Positions 37,290-50,126 of a stretch of DNA of 64,000 bases are shown here, piece after piece (within the stretch, counting starts at the first letter, position 1; each line of letters opens with the position of its first letter). Under the pieces are notes generated by a model. It saw nothing but the letters and a program-made list of their open reading frames with translations, ran no database searches and was not told where the DNA came from. The stretch is from positions 13,171,908 to 13,235,907 of the forward strand of contig CM051457.1 of NCBI GenBank assembly GCA_028274465.1. The letters are read 5' to 3'. The DNA is from Plantago ovata. Its lineage: Eukaryota > Streptophyta > Magnoliopsida > Lamiales > Plantaginaceae. The position numbers and the translations under genes were made by a program.

Positions 37290-38354
37290 TCAAACAACAC
37301 CTGCAGCTTTCACAGCTCTGCCCAGCTCCTCATCACCCTTCTTTAGCATAATCTCCGACTTACATTCGTAATAATAGAGCACAAGAGCAACCCATTTCAC
37401 CAAACTCCCTAAGCATAGCAAAGCAAGGACTATAACTACAACACTCACATGATCAGCAGCTAAGAGAGGTAACCTTGCACCTACACTATACACAAAGTAA
37501 ACAAGCATCACTTGCAAACCACTTGTCCTGCTATGCTTCCCAAACAAAGCAGACACCTCTAACGCGTCGATTCCAGTTTCTTCCTCCAAAACAGAAATCA
37601 CAATAGCCATGTTCCACGTCGCACTCCAGTCTAGATACTTGTATAGCACAGCCACAAAAAGTAATGCATGAAAGCCTATTGAGAGCATATTTATGTGAGA
37701 GTCTCCTGGAAAGTAATAGTAGTAAACCCCTGATGTTACAACATAGTGATTTGCCAGTGTCCAAAATAGGCCAACAAGAGTAGATGTTGAGAGCAGTTGA
37801 ACCAAAACACAAGTTACAAGAGGACCTTTTAACTTATTCTTCTCGTAGAAGAATTCGTACAAGGGACTTGATGATTCTTTCTCCCCTGCATATACTTGTG
37901 ATGCAATGTTTACAATTACGGTGAACCCGAAGAACTCTATCAAAGGGCTAAGAACCAAATGGAAGGGAACAAGTTGGACAAGATTGCGAAAAGGCTTCCT
38001 ACTATGATAGTTTTCATAAACAGAATCAAAATCGTAGTAGTAGTAGTAGATGGTTGAAGATTGTTCAAGAAAGTTAGATGCAGCATCCAGTAATTTGTGG
38101 ACATTAAACTCATAGATAAACATGAAAACAAAGGAAGGCACAGTAGCCAAAATCATCAAGAACATTAACTTGGTGTTACTTGTGATGAAGCTGATTGTGA
38201 TAGCAGATTGGAGAATTTCAATGGACTTCTGCACCTGGAGATTGTGTAGAAACTGATCAAACTTGATTCTGATTCCAGTTTCTTGACTGTCGTTTTCGAC
38301 TGGGGCTTCTTGTTCTTCATGGGGCTGTAGCAAAGCTTCTGAAACCATGGCCAT
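37290..38354 (-). CDS. Plant multipass membrane protein of unknown function
   Basis: Intronless, 354 residues. I recognise it only as a member of a plant family of uncharacterised transmembrane proteins with the conserved segment WNMAIVISVLEEETGIDALE. Six hydrophobic helices are visible: LMFLMILATVPSFVFMFIYE, LVLSPLIEFFGFTVIVNIAS, GPLVTCVLVQLLSTSTLVGL, INMLSIGFHALLFVAVLYKY, VMLVYFVYSVGARLPLLAA and VSVVVIVLALLCLGSLVKWV. The N-terminus of about 60 residues is polar (HEEQEAPVENDSQETGIRIK) and probably cytosolic, as is the short charged tail (KKGDEELGRAVKAAGVV). A tyrosine run (IYYYYYDFDSVYEN) lies in the first loop. Start: first ATG (38354); a second Met two codons later is equivalent. No function should be assigned. 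Confidence 0.82.
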   Translation of the reverse strand: MAMVSEALLQPHEEQEAPVENDSQETGIRIKFDQFLHNLQVQKSIEILQSAITISFITSNTKLMFLMILATVPSFVFMFIYEFNVHKLLDAASNFLEQSSTIYYYYYDFDSVYENYHSRKPFRNLVQLVPFHLVLSPLIEFFGFTVIVNIASQVYAGEKESSSPLYEFFYEKNKLKGPLVTCVLVQLLSTSTLVGLFWTLANHYVVTSGVYYYYFPGDSHINMLSIGFHALLFVAVLYKYLDWSATWNMAIVISVLEEETGIDALEVSALFGKHSRTSGLQVMLVYFVYSVGARLPLLAADHVSVVVIVLALLCLGSLVKWVALVLYYYECKSEIMLKKGDEELGRAVKAAGVV

Positions 38355-38567
38355 ACTAGTTAGTCCTTCAGAATTTCCAAAGTGAAAAATGCTGTGTGTA
38401 TCAGTACCGAAAAAGCTTTAGTATATCTGTTCTGAGTAGATTTTGAAGCTTGTTTATTTTTCAAAACCTTGACTTGGGAAATACTTACATTACATACTCC
38501 ATATAACATGGCCTTGGTCATTTGCTGACCTTGACTTGGACATAATTACATTATATTATTATATATA

Positions 38568-38791
38568 CTCCCTCTGTCCTGCTAATAAAGACTCATTTGA
38601 CTTTTTAAACTCAACTTTGACAACAAATTACTAAATCACACTGATCTCTTTTCTAATATTAATGTTTATAAAAGCACACGAACTATACTTTCATAACATA
38701 ATTTTACTTTAGTGTAATTAAGAATTAATTTGTGGTTAACGTCGAATTCGAAAGTCAAATGAGTCTTTATTAAGAAGACGGACGGAGAGAG
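38568..38791. mobile_element. Stowaway MITE, 224 bp
   Basis: Left end CTCCCTCTGTCCTGCTAATA, right end GACGGACGGAGAGAG, flanked by TA (38566-38567, 38792-38793). Arms pair over about 35 bp: AATAAAGACTCATTTGAC on the left against GTCAAATGAGTCTTTATT on the right. A second CGGAGAGAGTA copy directly follows, so the right end may have been duplicated. It lies about 210 bp upstream of the start of the membrane-protein gene. Confidence 0.9.
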
Positions 38792-38989
38792 TACGGAGAG
38801 AGTATATGAAATGGACTTGGTCACTTGTTTACCTAATTGACTTGGAAATCTTTACATACCATACAAAATCATGCGTTTACCTTGACTTGGAAATCTTTAC
38901 ATACCATACAAAATCATGTCATGAAGCTTCTTTGTAAGCTTGCTCACTTGAAAAGGACAAACTTTCATACTTTTGAGTTTTGACAATGG

Positions 38990-39105
38990 GATTATGGGAG
39001 ACGGTCATAGATGTTAGAGATGGAGGTGTCTGCCATACGCCCATACTGATATTGGCGTTAGATTGTGGCATCATATTTCATATGCTTTCGAGTTCTCTAA
39101 CCACT
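38990..39105 (-). pseudogene. Fragment of LRR receptor kinase C-terminus
   Basis: Near-copy of 42513-42610 in the adjacent receptor kinase gene and in the same orientation. On the minus strand it reads [10 protein letters not shown], then a stop where the parent has Trp, then MMPQSN, matching the parent's [18 protein letters not shown]. It is about 85% identical at DNA level by eye and has no further kinase sequence, so it is a dead duplicate of the 3' exon. A short tandem GACGGCTTCAATACAA repeat follows it at 39111-39153. Confidence 0.75.
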
Positions 39106-39700
39106 TCAGATGACGGCTTCAATACAACAAGCAGACGACGGCTTCAATACAAATGTACATTATCAGAAGTACTTGAAGTTTAACAGAATCACACCATTAT
39201 ATTTTGTTCAAAATTCAGGGGAAATACACATAAAAAGTGAAGAAATTAACAAGGAAATATGTCAAAACATGATACAAATGAAACAAATACCAGAGGCTTG
39301 ATACATAAGCAAATACATGCTACAGTCGACAGCTGACAAGATTTTCACCGAGGCCATATTTATCCTGCCGATGATTACATATTCTTGAGAACAATTATGG
39401 TTGAGCATAGAGATTCACCTGCTTTCATATCATTACTGGTGTCAAGAAGCAGTTCAGGTTCATGTTCACTGTATCAAGCATATCATCAACGTTGAGCACT
39501 TTAGTATAGTTGGTAAAAATTAGATACAGTGAAAAGCATATACTACAAAACCAGTGTACATGATAAAGATCAATATACTGCAAGCCTAATAGTATTTCCT
39601 ATTTCCATACAGATCACTTGGAAATATGCAAGTTGGTTCAATTTTTTCATGACTATATCTAATGCGGAAGCAAATAGGCAAGAAGATATCAGAGACGTAC

Positions 39701-40466
39701 CATCGCGTTGTAAGCAACCCTTCAACACCTACAGGACCATGGGCATGAATACGGCCTGTACTAACTCCCACCTGTTCAGCCACGATAAGTACATTAAATG
39801 TTACTGAAATAACACTCCCACTGATTATCGACTAGAAATATAGTATAAACATAGAATAGTGTACCTCTGCACCCAAGCCAAAGCGGAAGCCATCACCAAA
39901 TCTTGTACTTACATTGTGAGACACATCAGCACTGAAAATGTTACAGGTTTGAAGTTATATGTTCGATCTTCAACAGATATGCAATTTGAGTCTTTCTTAT
40001 CAATTAGCTCTTACTAGCAGTTTTTCAAGATCTCATTATCCCTCAACATATGGCAAGACACAATCAAGAACGGATTACCTGTCAACTTGACCTAAAAACA
40101 CCTGAGCCACTTCCTTATCTTCGGTTATGATTGTGTCTGTATGTGAACTGGCATTAAGAAAGAAAATAAGCTGTTTTACGTGCACAGACTGGAGGTCTAC
40201 GAGACCTAATTATGGAACTTCAACAATGAAAAAGATATGAGATAAGCTGAAGTTCCACAATTAGGTCTCTTAGACCTCCATCCTGTGCCAAGTCCTTGTG
40301 AACAAGCAATGTTTCCTAGAGAACATAGTAGTTTTTTAATGAGCTGAGCCATGTAAGAATGGCAAGCAAAAAATGTGTAAATAAAAAAAAACAAAAAAAA
40401 AAAACCATTGCATTGCAGGCAGCAGGATAGTCAGTTTTTGCGTCCAAAAAACAATCTTCTTTTTTA
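39701..40466 (-). pseudogene. Rearranged P5CS gene fragment (glutamyl-phosphate reductase part)
   Basis: P5CS (delta-1-pyrroline-5-carboxylate synthase) makes the proline precursor; only exons from its C-terminal reductase domain are present. From 5' to 3' on the minus strand: about 40405-40466 DAKTDYPAACNAM (preceded by a one-base frame error), about 40221-40318 ETLLVHKDLAQDGGLRDLIV, 40079-about 40156 HTDTIITEDKEVAQVFLGQV, 39865-39931 HNVSTRFGDGFRFGLGAE and 39701-39771 [24 protein letters not shown]. Several exons still have good GT..AG borders. The segment between DLIVELQ and HTD (family: about 45 residues) is missing, and inverted copies of two exon pieces sit beside them. The N-terminal kinase domain and the last exon were not found. 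A non-functional duplicate. Confidence 0.85.
40182..40288. repeat. Foldback 1: inverted P5CS exon piece
   Basis: Arms 40182-40222 and 40248-40288 pair at about 37 of 41 positions; loop 25 nt. The right arm is P5CS coding sequence on the minus strand (AQDGGLRDLIVELQ). The left arm encodes the same segment on the plus strand (AQTGGLRDLIMELQ). Confidence 0.85.
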
Positions 40467-40558
40467 CACTGCTTGAGGTAACCCTCAATTGCATATAATG
40501 TGATGAAGCTTCTTTGTAAGAAGATTGGTTTGGACGCAAAAACTGAGTATCCTGCTGA
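40421..40558. repeat. Foldback 2: inverted P5CS exon piece
   Basis: Arms about 40421-40465 and 40513-40558, spacer about 47 nt. The left arm on the minus strand and the right arm on the plus strand both carry AAGAAGATTG and GGACGCAAAAACTGA(C/G)TAT, which is the P5CS segment LDAKTDYPA. Confidence 0.8.
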
Positions 40559-40699
40559 TTGGTACACAGCAGGTTATTCTGACCGGTGAATTTATTTATT
40601 TGTTGTGTGTACCAATTTCCTGCATCTAAGCAGTCGGCGGCCAACACCAACAACATTGACTCAATGGCATTGAGGGCTGTCAGTAAGGGGGAAAAACAA

Positions 40700-42404
40700 A
40701 GAAAAGTGTAGATAGGTTAGCAATACAAAATTAAGCTCAAGCAGTTTATGCCTTGATGTTTTAAGCGCTCACAGAGTGCCCTAATCATCCTCGAGTAACA
40801 ACAGCAGTTCCAACTTTAAATAGTGAAAGTTAAGGTCAGATATGAGAATCACAGAAGTACAAACCTAGGTGAGCATGGCAACGTACAGAAATTAACGAGT
40901 AGATGAGCAGGGCCCAATTCTGTTAGCCAGTTAAGTGTCATTCTCAATGGAAAACTCATTAATTTCTTCCTCCCCGTTGCAGAATACAATATAGTAGGTG
41001 AGCATGGCCCAATTCTGGTAGTTCTGGTAGCCGTAAGAAAGTATGTATGCCATCACTGATACACAGCTATGCGTGAGAATGTGAGATGATTCGGGGTAAC
41101 AAATTAAGTAAATGATTGTCGTTTTCTAGGACTCTTGTGGAATATTTTGGGATAATGACAGTTTATCAGCTCTGCTAGCACTACAACTCAAAGCGGTTCT
41201 CCTTAATTATTCTATATTGAGTGACGTCGATGGTCTTTCGGTATATATGTGCGTTGAAGCAAAGCATAATAGAGAGTATATTGAAGTGACTCCGTGAGTG
41301 TGATGAGAATGAATGAAAGAATGAAAGGTTTAATATATATATATATAGGGTGAATTCAAAACCTGCATAAAATTAGGCAAAGCTTATTTACGTGACTCCT
41401 AATTTAAAAATGAAAATTATTTCTGCATCGATCATTCTTGTGGGTAACCACCAAACATACAACAGCTTTAAAGCAGAGTAGGTGAGCCTGTGAATGTGAG
41501 TGACTCTGATGAGAATCAATGAATCAAAGCAGAGTAGGTATCCATCCATCACCTGTGTTAGAATTTCCTTTTTTTTTTTTTCTTTAATTATTTATTTATT
41601 ATCACAAGCTTGTTATGTTGTGGTATGCATTTGAATTGACATACTGTACTATATACTCTTATCACAAACTGGAAAAATAAAAATATATGCATCAGCTTCT
41701 GAAACTTGGACCAACATCATCATCCATCATCATCCCAATGTTACTCACTCACTCAGTTCTTGTAGCTCTGTTTTTGTATCATGTGATTGCACGGCTTAGA
41801 TTTGATCCGGAGATTTTGGACAGCTGATATCAGTTTGGGAAACTCAGTTACTTCGCCCGATTACGAATTACAGTTACATTCCAAGTTGATGAAATCCTGT
41901 AGAATTGTTGTGTACCCAAGTCTGATAATCTTTACTCCAAATAACCACAAAAGAATGTCACAACAGCTTCATTTTTCAAGTTAAATATAAACAGGATGAA
42001 TCATCCATCATCTTCAAATTTAGCTATTAATAATATACAGGGAACACTTTAATCTCATATCTAGTACACCATCACTATTTCTACTATGGATCATGTACCA
42101 CACTTCATATCACCGTCCACGCCAAACGTTTAAACTCACACCACCACACGCCCACGCCCAAGTGTTGACACTTACCCTTGATTTAAATGACAGGGAGTGT
42201 GGCGCGAAATGTGGTACAAGACCAGTCCCACCCTATTTTACACATTACAGTTACAGCTCTTTCCCCCATTAGGATACAAACTACCAAAAACATCACTTAC
42301 ACCGCTCTTTGCGTTTCATGTACAAATGCTCCTATAGTATATGTATCAATAAAAAATGACTGTACAAATTACGAAACCACTTAATGGAACAGAAAACTGC
42401 ATCA
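40700..42404. other. Intergenic, 3' of the receptor kinase
   Basis: No gene recognised. Contains a short (TA)n near 41332-41345, a T-run near 41570 and, from about 42.0 kb, probable 3' UTR of the minus-strand kinase gene. Confidence 0.35.
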
Positions 42405-45400
42405 TCACCTTGGTGTAATCGTGGGAAGGACTCCACTGACAAGATCACTGCCAGAAATAATCTGAGAAACACAAGGATTTTTCAGGGAAGACGATGAAGA
42501 TTGAGGAGTCGTGGCACATGAAGCATTAGACATGGAGGAGTCTGTCATACTGGTGTTAGATTCTGGCATCATATGCCATATGCTTTCGAGTTCTCTAACC
42601 ACTTCAGACATGCAAGGACGTGCATCTGTCTCGTCCTGGCAACACCTGAGAGCCAGAGTAAGGAACTTTTCCACGCACTCAGAAGGATAAGACCCCATAC
42701 GATCATCCACAACTGAGAACACCATACCCGAATTGTGGGCAACATTTACCTGTATCAGAGTAACATAATCACAACATATTACTATAATTCTGTTGTTCCT
42801 TTTAACTAGTTTGCTTCACAATGAAAGATTGTTGAGAAAGTTTGCTTGCCAAGTCCTGGGTTAAAAGAGAGAAATACATCCTCATCCCTGGCTGTAAAAC
42901 CAGCCTGAAGATATTAAATGTACCTCACTGGGGTTTACTTAGGTGATTGATATAATTAGGCCGTGATTCAAGAGAATGTGGATGCAATAATTGCCTTACA
43001 GTGTACTGAAGGATTGAATAAAATTTCGACTACATGTTCCATGAATTCCATGCCTGAACTATAAGCAATGTACAAGTAAATGCACAGTACCTCTCTAACA
43101 ATGTTTTTGCCATGAGAAATCGGGTGCATTCCAGTCAACAGCTCCAGAAACACAACTCCAAGGCTATAGACATCACTTTTGTCGGTCAGCTTATGAGTTA
43201 ACATATACTCTGGGTCGAGGTATCCCTACAGAAAATATACAAAAAAGACCCTTCAGTAGTCTAACAGAGAAGGTGCAAACAAATCTATCATTAAGCCATG
43301 AATCTCAACTTCGAAGAGAAGATTACACAGTACAAACTTGGAAACAATTTTCGTGCGATATTCTAATTCTAATTGGAACTTGCTCTCTTTAGTAATGCTC
43401 ACCGGGGTTCCTTTGACAACTGTAGATATGTAAGCAGGCACCTCTCCGTCAAGATCAGCTACTGGAGCTAAACGTGATAGTCCAAAATCGGCAACCTTGG
43501 CAGTAAATTTACAGTCCAATAATATGTTGCTTGCTTTTATATCCCGGTGAAATATTGGAGGATTTGCTTCTGTGTGAAGGTAAAGGATTCCTTTGGCTGC
43601 ACCCAGTGCGGCTCTTACCCTCAAGGCAAAATCCATAGGCGTTCTACTCTTTCCTGGAATAAAACCAAGTTATATACTGAAAAATCACGTGTTAATTTTA
43701 TGCAGTGATGAATTGTTTTTTGTCCATAACCCCCAAAATTAACTACTCACTTGAAGAAGTAAAAATAAACATGCAGGCAACTCACTTGTATTGTGAAATA
43801 TTAACCTATTCGAGTTTTAGCTGACTTAGGAAGTCTTTCCTACATCTTGTTAAACAGAGAGTTGTATATTTGTTTACAGCGGCTCAGTCAGAAATTAGTA
43901 TGTTCGACCATATAAGTACTTTAGTCGTTTAGACTGGATCAGGAGTAGTTTTGTTTTTATATAATTCATTACAGTGAGCCACAATTACTGGACTAGCTAT
44001 TTCTTCTTCTGTGTGGCAAGTAAACATAAACAGATAAACCCAACGCGACTGATTGATTCAGTAAAAGAAATAATTACCAGATAGGTGATCTCTCAAGGTG
44101 CCATTAGGCATGAATTCATACACCAGCATCTGCATTATGGAGGCATGATAAAAATGAGCAATGAAGTAGTCCAATGGCATAGAACAGAAAAATATTGATG
44201 AACTAACTGAACTGTTAATAACTACAGAAATACTACACAAATCAATACTACTTTTGTGTTCCATACCTTTAGCACAAACTCAAATTGTCAAAGTCTTTAT
44301 GCAGGCATGTAATACTTTCATATTTTCACAATTCTTTTATGATTTATTACTTATCAGTAGCATTTATCATGATTAACTAGAATTTTTTCATGTATACAAA
44401 AATGCAATGTGATTTGGTATTTTGGTTAGCCGTACAATTTAAAAGGAACTGACAGCTGCCAGACCAAACGCAAGTCAACTTGGGAGTGGAAGAATCCACC
44501 GAGGCCTACCACCTCAACTCAGACATGCCATCCGATTACATGTTCATCTAGTTATTAAAGGTGTTGAAGATTTGAACAAAATCTTATACATAGAATAGAA
44601 AACACAGGACCGATTTTTCATCAATAGAAACAATGTAGGCAGCATACATATAACAAATTGGAGTTACCTGTTCACCTTCTTCATCACAATATCCAATCAA
44701 CGATACGAGGTTTCTGTGATGAACCCTTGACAACAATTCTATTTCAGTGAGAAATTCCTTTTTACCCTGAAATGACCCTTCTAGGGTACGCTTTATGGCC
44801 ACAACTGTTCCATTGGCAAGAATACCTCGATATACTTTTCCATAACCTCCTTGCCCAATCACACTTGAACTCGTAAAATCGTTTGTTGCGTCTGCCATTT
44901 CACGATATGTGAAGTCTTTCACACCATCAATCTTGATGGAGATCCTTGATGCTGAAAGACCATGGAGTAATTTCAAAACACAAACCAGATAAACTAAGCA
45001 TGCCTTCTAAAAATAGAATGCAAACCATGGGAAAAGAAGATTGACGATAGACATTCAAACATGATGAAAAGATATTTAATAATTCAGAAGGTATACTGTT
45101 AAAATTCAGATATGAGAACTGCTGAAAGTTAATACATCAAATGAGTTAACTAACTCAGAAAGAATATAACATGGTATTCAAATTTACACAAAATATTGTA
45201 TTAGATGGTCTAATGATCGACGGTGCAAGCTTTCATCTTAAATGTGTAAGTTTCACCTTTAAAATCTTAAATGTGTAAAGGTTTTTTGCACAAAGTTTCA
45301 TCTTAAATGTGCAAAGGCTTTAAAGGTATTTAAAACTTTTATACAAATGAGGTGGAACCTTATGTATAAAATATGAAACTCTGTACATGTACGGAAGTGT

Positions 45401-47722
45401 TCCAAATCTTATCTACTTCACTTGTTCAAAATTCTACTGTAGATGCCACACAACAATTCTTCAAAAGGTAGGTTACGAGTTGCTAGAAAACATCCTTCAG
45501 TCCAAGAACAACAAAACAGTTACATCTACTATTTCGCTGACTTACATACAAGTCACATAACAAGTGAAACAAACTTGACTGCTTCTGTTACCAAGTATTA
45601 TACGGTACTCACCTGAACGTCTCTTTGAGACTGCATAAGCATGATACTTGCGGATATGACGTCTCATGATAACAATTGACACGACTGCAGATATCATAAC
45701 TGAACCAGCTATCGTGCCAATTATGATACCAGCCAGTGCCCCCTTGCTTATACCAGGAGGTGGAGGATATACTGCCAAAAAAAAAATTATTATACGGTTT
45801 TCCGTACAAGCAGAATGTAATACGACAAAAATGAACTTGTTAGATTAAAATTTTGGTGTGAGTGAAATACCCTCTCTATAAGGAGCTGGAGTTGTGAAAT
45901 TGAGAAACTCATATGGTCCAAACACTTGAGACTCGTGAATCTTCCACCCACTGAATGCTTCACGGATCGCAAAGACCTCACTTCTGTTAAACAACCCCGT
46001 GCTAATATTGCTATATGCTGGGAAAACCTTCAGATACATTCTAAGACGAGGTCCAGTTTGCCAGGCTGCAGAATCAATGTCAAGCTGAGAGAGATTCACT
46101 TCCAGACCAGAGCTCATGTACTCTTTGAAATGATTGACGTATGGAAGAAAATCTGAGAATCCAGGACTCTTCAAACGGTACCCAATAAACACTGGGGCAG
46201 CACAATAGCATGGCCTGGCAGGAATTGGCGGGGCATACTCAAAAGGTGGTGGACATAAATCAGGAGGACAACCATTGACAGTCGTAATGTTGACAAAATT
46301 AACAAATTCTACTCCTTCAGAGCCACAAAACTGATCTAGGTTGCTGTTTAAGCATATAGGATTTCCTCGAAGCCTGAATAAATTAAGAAAAGTTAAAAGT
46401 AATAGTACATGAAATTCTAAATGTGAAAAAGACACACTTGTAGTTGTTAAACATGCATACCCAATGGTGATGTTAGGAGTGACCTGAGTGCTGCCTGAAA
46501 TGTTTGTAAACCTATTGTTCTCAAAATCCCTGCAGAATCACAGAAAGTATAAAAGTGAGGTTAAAAAAAATATTAAAATTATGTTCAAACTATCAGAGAA
46601 CCGATGAGCGCTTAGCGCACAGGTTTGCCACTCCTTTCTCTTTTCCAGTATAGTGGCAACGAAAGCCAGTGACCATATAATCCACATTAATTGTTCACTC
46701 CTTTAGTATAAGTACTTACAGAAAGAGTCTCTCTGTTGAGTTTAAAGTCCTATTTTGCCAAATGATTGATGGGATTGAACCACTTAATGAGTTATTTGCC
46801 AGTGACCTGAATTATAAACAAAAACATTAAGTTTGTTTCCACAATATGTTTGGAAATTAAGAATAGAGAAGTCAGAAGAAAGTTTATACATCAGTTTCTT
46901 TCAATCATGACATAACACGAGGAAAAGATTGCTCACAATTTTTGTAAGAGAGGAAGTCTGGTTAAGCTATCAGGAATTGTGCCATTCAGATTGTTGTTTG
47001 ATAGATCACTGCATCGAAGAGTACTATTAGTTCCAGAGGCGTACATGTGTTTCTCCTACTAACATTCTGAAATAGATGCCAAAACTTTTTATAAGAGATC
47101 AAATCAATTACATACATAGTTGTGATATTATTGGAGAGTGCACCATCTGGTATGGGTCCCTCCAGCTGGTTCAAACTCAAATCTCTGTAATCGGCAGAAA
47201 GAGAAAATGAAAGGTATAAGGCACATTAGAATAATGTTGAACGAAAAACAAGTTTCTTAACCCAACCGTTACTGGAATAATATTTTAGTTACATGTAAGC
47301 AATACTTGGCGAGTTGCTCCAGTCAGGAATTGGCCCCGTTAAATTGCAGTTACGCAAGCTCCTGATACAGTGAATAGCTAAACCATTACAAACAATACCA
47401 CAGAAGAAACTTCTGTATCTCTAAATCATCGAGGAAAATTAAATAATATTGTAACATGTTTATGTCTTTGAATCCACTTCAGAATCATATCAGCATACCG
47501 CATGAGAAAGCAAGAGAAACAAAGCACTTACAACTTCAATATACGAGACATGTTTCCATATGAAGATGGTATTGTGCCCCCATGGAAGTTGTTGTTATCC
47601 AGCTGACTGGAAATAAGTAATATAAATAGTAATTAAAATTTACACAGCACTGACTTTGACAGAATCCGGACAAGTACAAGTGGCATATATTTTCCATACA
47701 TAATAATAATAATAATAATAAC

Positions 47723-47780
<58 letters not shown>

Positions 47781-50126
47781 TAGCGCATGATAAGAAAAAC
47801 TAATGAGGAAAAGATGCCATACAGTATTAGTAAAGTTGGTGATTCCGAGAGCTCCGGTGGAAGAATTCCTGACAAGTTGTTACTATCGAGCAACCTGCAG
47901 AAAATTTTAAGTCAGTCACAGTGAATATATTTCAGATACAAACAGTAAATCACAAGTCCAACTCACAAGTGAACAAGTCCAGGGAGTTGAGATAGCTGTG
48001 GCGGTATTTGTCCACTAAGTGAGCAATTATTCATGTGGCTGTTCAGAGAAAAATTCATGAACATCAGATGAATGAAAACAGATGCACTGATTGTAATTTC
48101 GGACAAAGTTCGAAATTGGCAGAAAAGCTTTCAGGATAAAATCATACAGGTGCTTTGCTTTGGTCAAGTTAACGAATGAAAGGGGTATCGGTCCAGATAT
48201 TTGGTTCTGGTCAATTTGTATCCTGTCTAGGTTGGAAAGATTACCAAGCTCGTCTGGCAAGGAACCTGTAAGTTGATTTCCACTAAGAAGCCTGTGACCA
48301 AAGGATGGAAGTAGAAGTATGAGGAAAAAAAAAAAAGAAGAGAGAAGAAGAAGAACGAGAACGAGCCGAAAGATTGAGCATTGAACATACAACAGCTCTA
48401 ATGTAGTAATACTGCCAATCTCCTTTGGTATAGTTCCAGTAATGCTGTTCCACATAAAATCCCTGCCAAGAGGAAAATATAGGAGTGGTTATAATTTATG
48501 GACCAGCAAAGAAACCACAGTGGTAATATAGCATTGGTGCCAGTTTATGACAAAAATGAAATGTTGTTGCTCACAGTATTTTCAGATGAGATAAACGGCC
48601 AAGTTGTGGCGATAAACTTCCTGAGAGATTCCGGTTCAGAAAGAACCTGTTGACGAAGTATAATGGAAATTAAAAGAAGAATCTGGTAAAAAAAAGAAAT
48701 TAAAAATCCAATGTTATTTAAAATAAAAAATAAAAAAACTGTATGATGCATAAGACCCAAAGTAGCAATAGTAAAAAGCTATCAGGAGCACATAAACAGT
48801 ACGATCACATGACAAAAGGAAAAACCCCTCCAAACATTTTCTTGTACAATCTTATTAATACAAGGCAGGGAAAGGGAAAAAAAGGAAACAGCAAGAATGA
48901 AATCGTACAATTCTCTGACATGAAGATAACCATCATCCAGTGTCGTATTGTAGCAGAGTATTCCAGTCCAATTTGAGGTGCATGGATCACCCCGGTTCCA
49001 GCGGACAATATTCTTATAAGGATCAATCAAACTCTTCTTGATGGAACGTAATGCATCCACTGCACACAAAGTCACAGCATTTAAAAACCTCGCCATGCTT
49101 GTAAATTGTGATCATCATTAAAGTATATCATCAAAATTGATTTTTGCACATCAAATTAAATAAATAATTTCCTTTGATTACCAAGTTAGTTTACAGGACA
49201 GATACAAAATGCAGAACCATCACCATATGTATGACTTTGGGTACTAATATCTCACATACATATAAATGCTCCATAAGCGTATCTACTGACTTTAAAAGAA
49301 TCACATGTTCCAACATTACAACATCTCCAGTTGACTTATAAACAGAAGGCATGTTTGCAAGTGAGTTGGGCAACGTTCATGGCAGCTGTGTTGATTGCTA
49401 GAGTTTCATATTATCCATTCTAACTAAGCCATGTTGCAAAGAGCGAAACTGAAGTATAACTAGTCTTTTATGCAACTATAAGACCATACCGAAAGTACAT
49501 TGTGAGGTCTATGTGGAATAGAGTAGGACTACTAACAGCAAAACTACGAGGAGTTGCTTAGTTGAGCCCAACAGAGTTATCTGACAAATCAGATGCTCGA
49601 GACCCCACTTGTCCCAATTATGAACTAGTATAAAAGACTAACCAAAGCATTCTTATTAGATACCTTCTACAACACATTTTAGTACAAAGACTAACGCATA
49701 CAAATGAAAATACCCATCACAAACCTGAAGAAATATTTGAGCACTACATGCAGAAGCCTGCATTTGGTGAGCTTAAGCGTTCTCATTTAGGTAAGAAACC
49801 AGAATTTTAAAGTTCTTGAACATTATTCAGTATAGTATGTGAAACATCTCTTGAACATAACTCTGTAATACTTTCTCAGCCAAGGGTGATTTACAACATT
49901 ATCTCAAACCAGACTTAACCATAAAGATATACATTCACCAAAGCTATACCAAGTGTTGCCAAAGAAAACAAGCAAAGCAACCACTGGAAGTTGTGGCTGC
50001 TTCAAACACAGTACCTTCTTTCGGATCCGTTCTCTGCCCATCGGTGCCTAGAAGCAGCGAAATCAAGCAAACACAAACAACCAAAATGACTCCAAGATCC
50101 CCACAACTAACCCGATTCATCGCCAT
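42405..50126 (-). CDS. LRR receptor-like kinase, subfamily VIII-1 (At1g06840-like)
   Basis: Plasma-membrane receptor kinase with many small LRR exons. Exon 1 is 50015-50126 (signal peptide [20 protein letters not shown]). The next exon, ending at 49059, holds the LRR N-cap ([30 protein letters not shown]). LRR exons follow across 48.65-46.7 kb ([60 protein letters not shown]). The clade-specific juxtamembrane ectodomain is at 45.87-46.38 kb ([20 protein letters not shown]). The transmembrane helix is near 45.7 kb ([20 protein letters not shown]). Kinase: glycine loop [17 protein letters not shown] lysine, [12 protein letters not shown] (an RD kinase), [28 protein letters not shown]; the end is [13 protein letters not shown]. 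No damage was seen in the exons read. The ligand is unknown. The ATG at 50126 fits the signal peptide. Not every exon border was fixed. Confidence 0.92.
47701..47780. repeat. (AAT)n microsatellite in kinase intron
   Basis: About 26 AAT units with one AAC interruption, in an intron between LRR exons. Confidence 0.95.
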
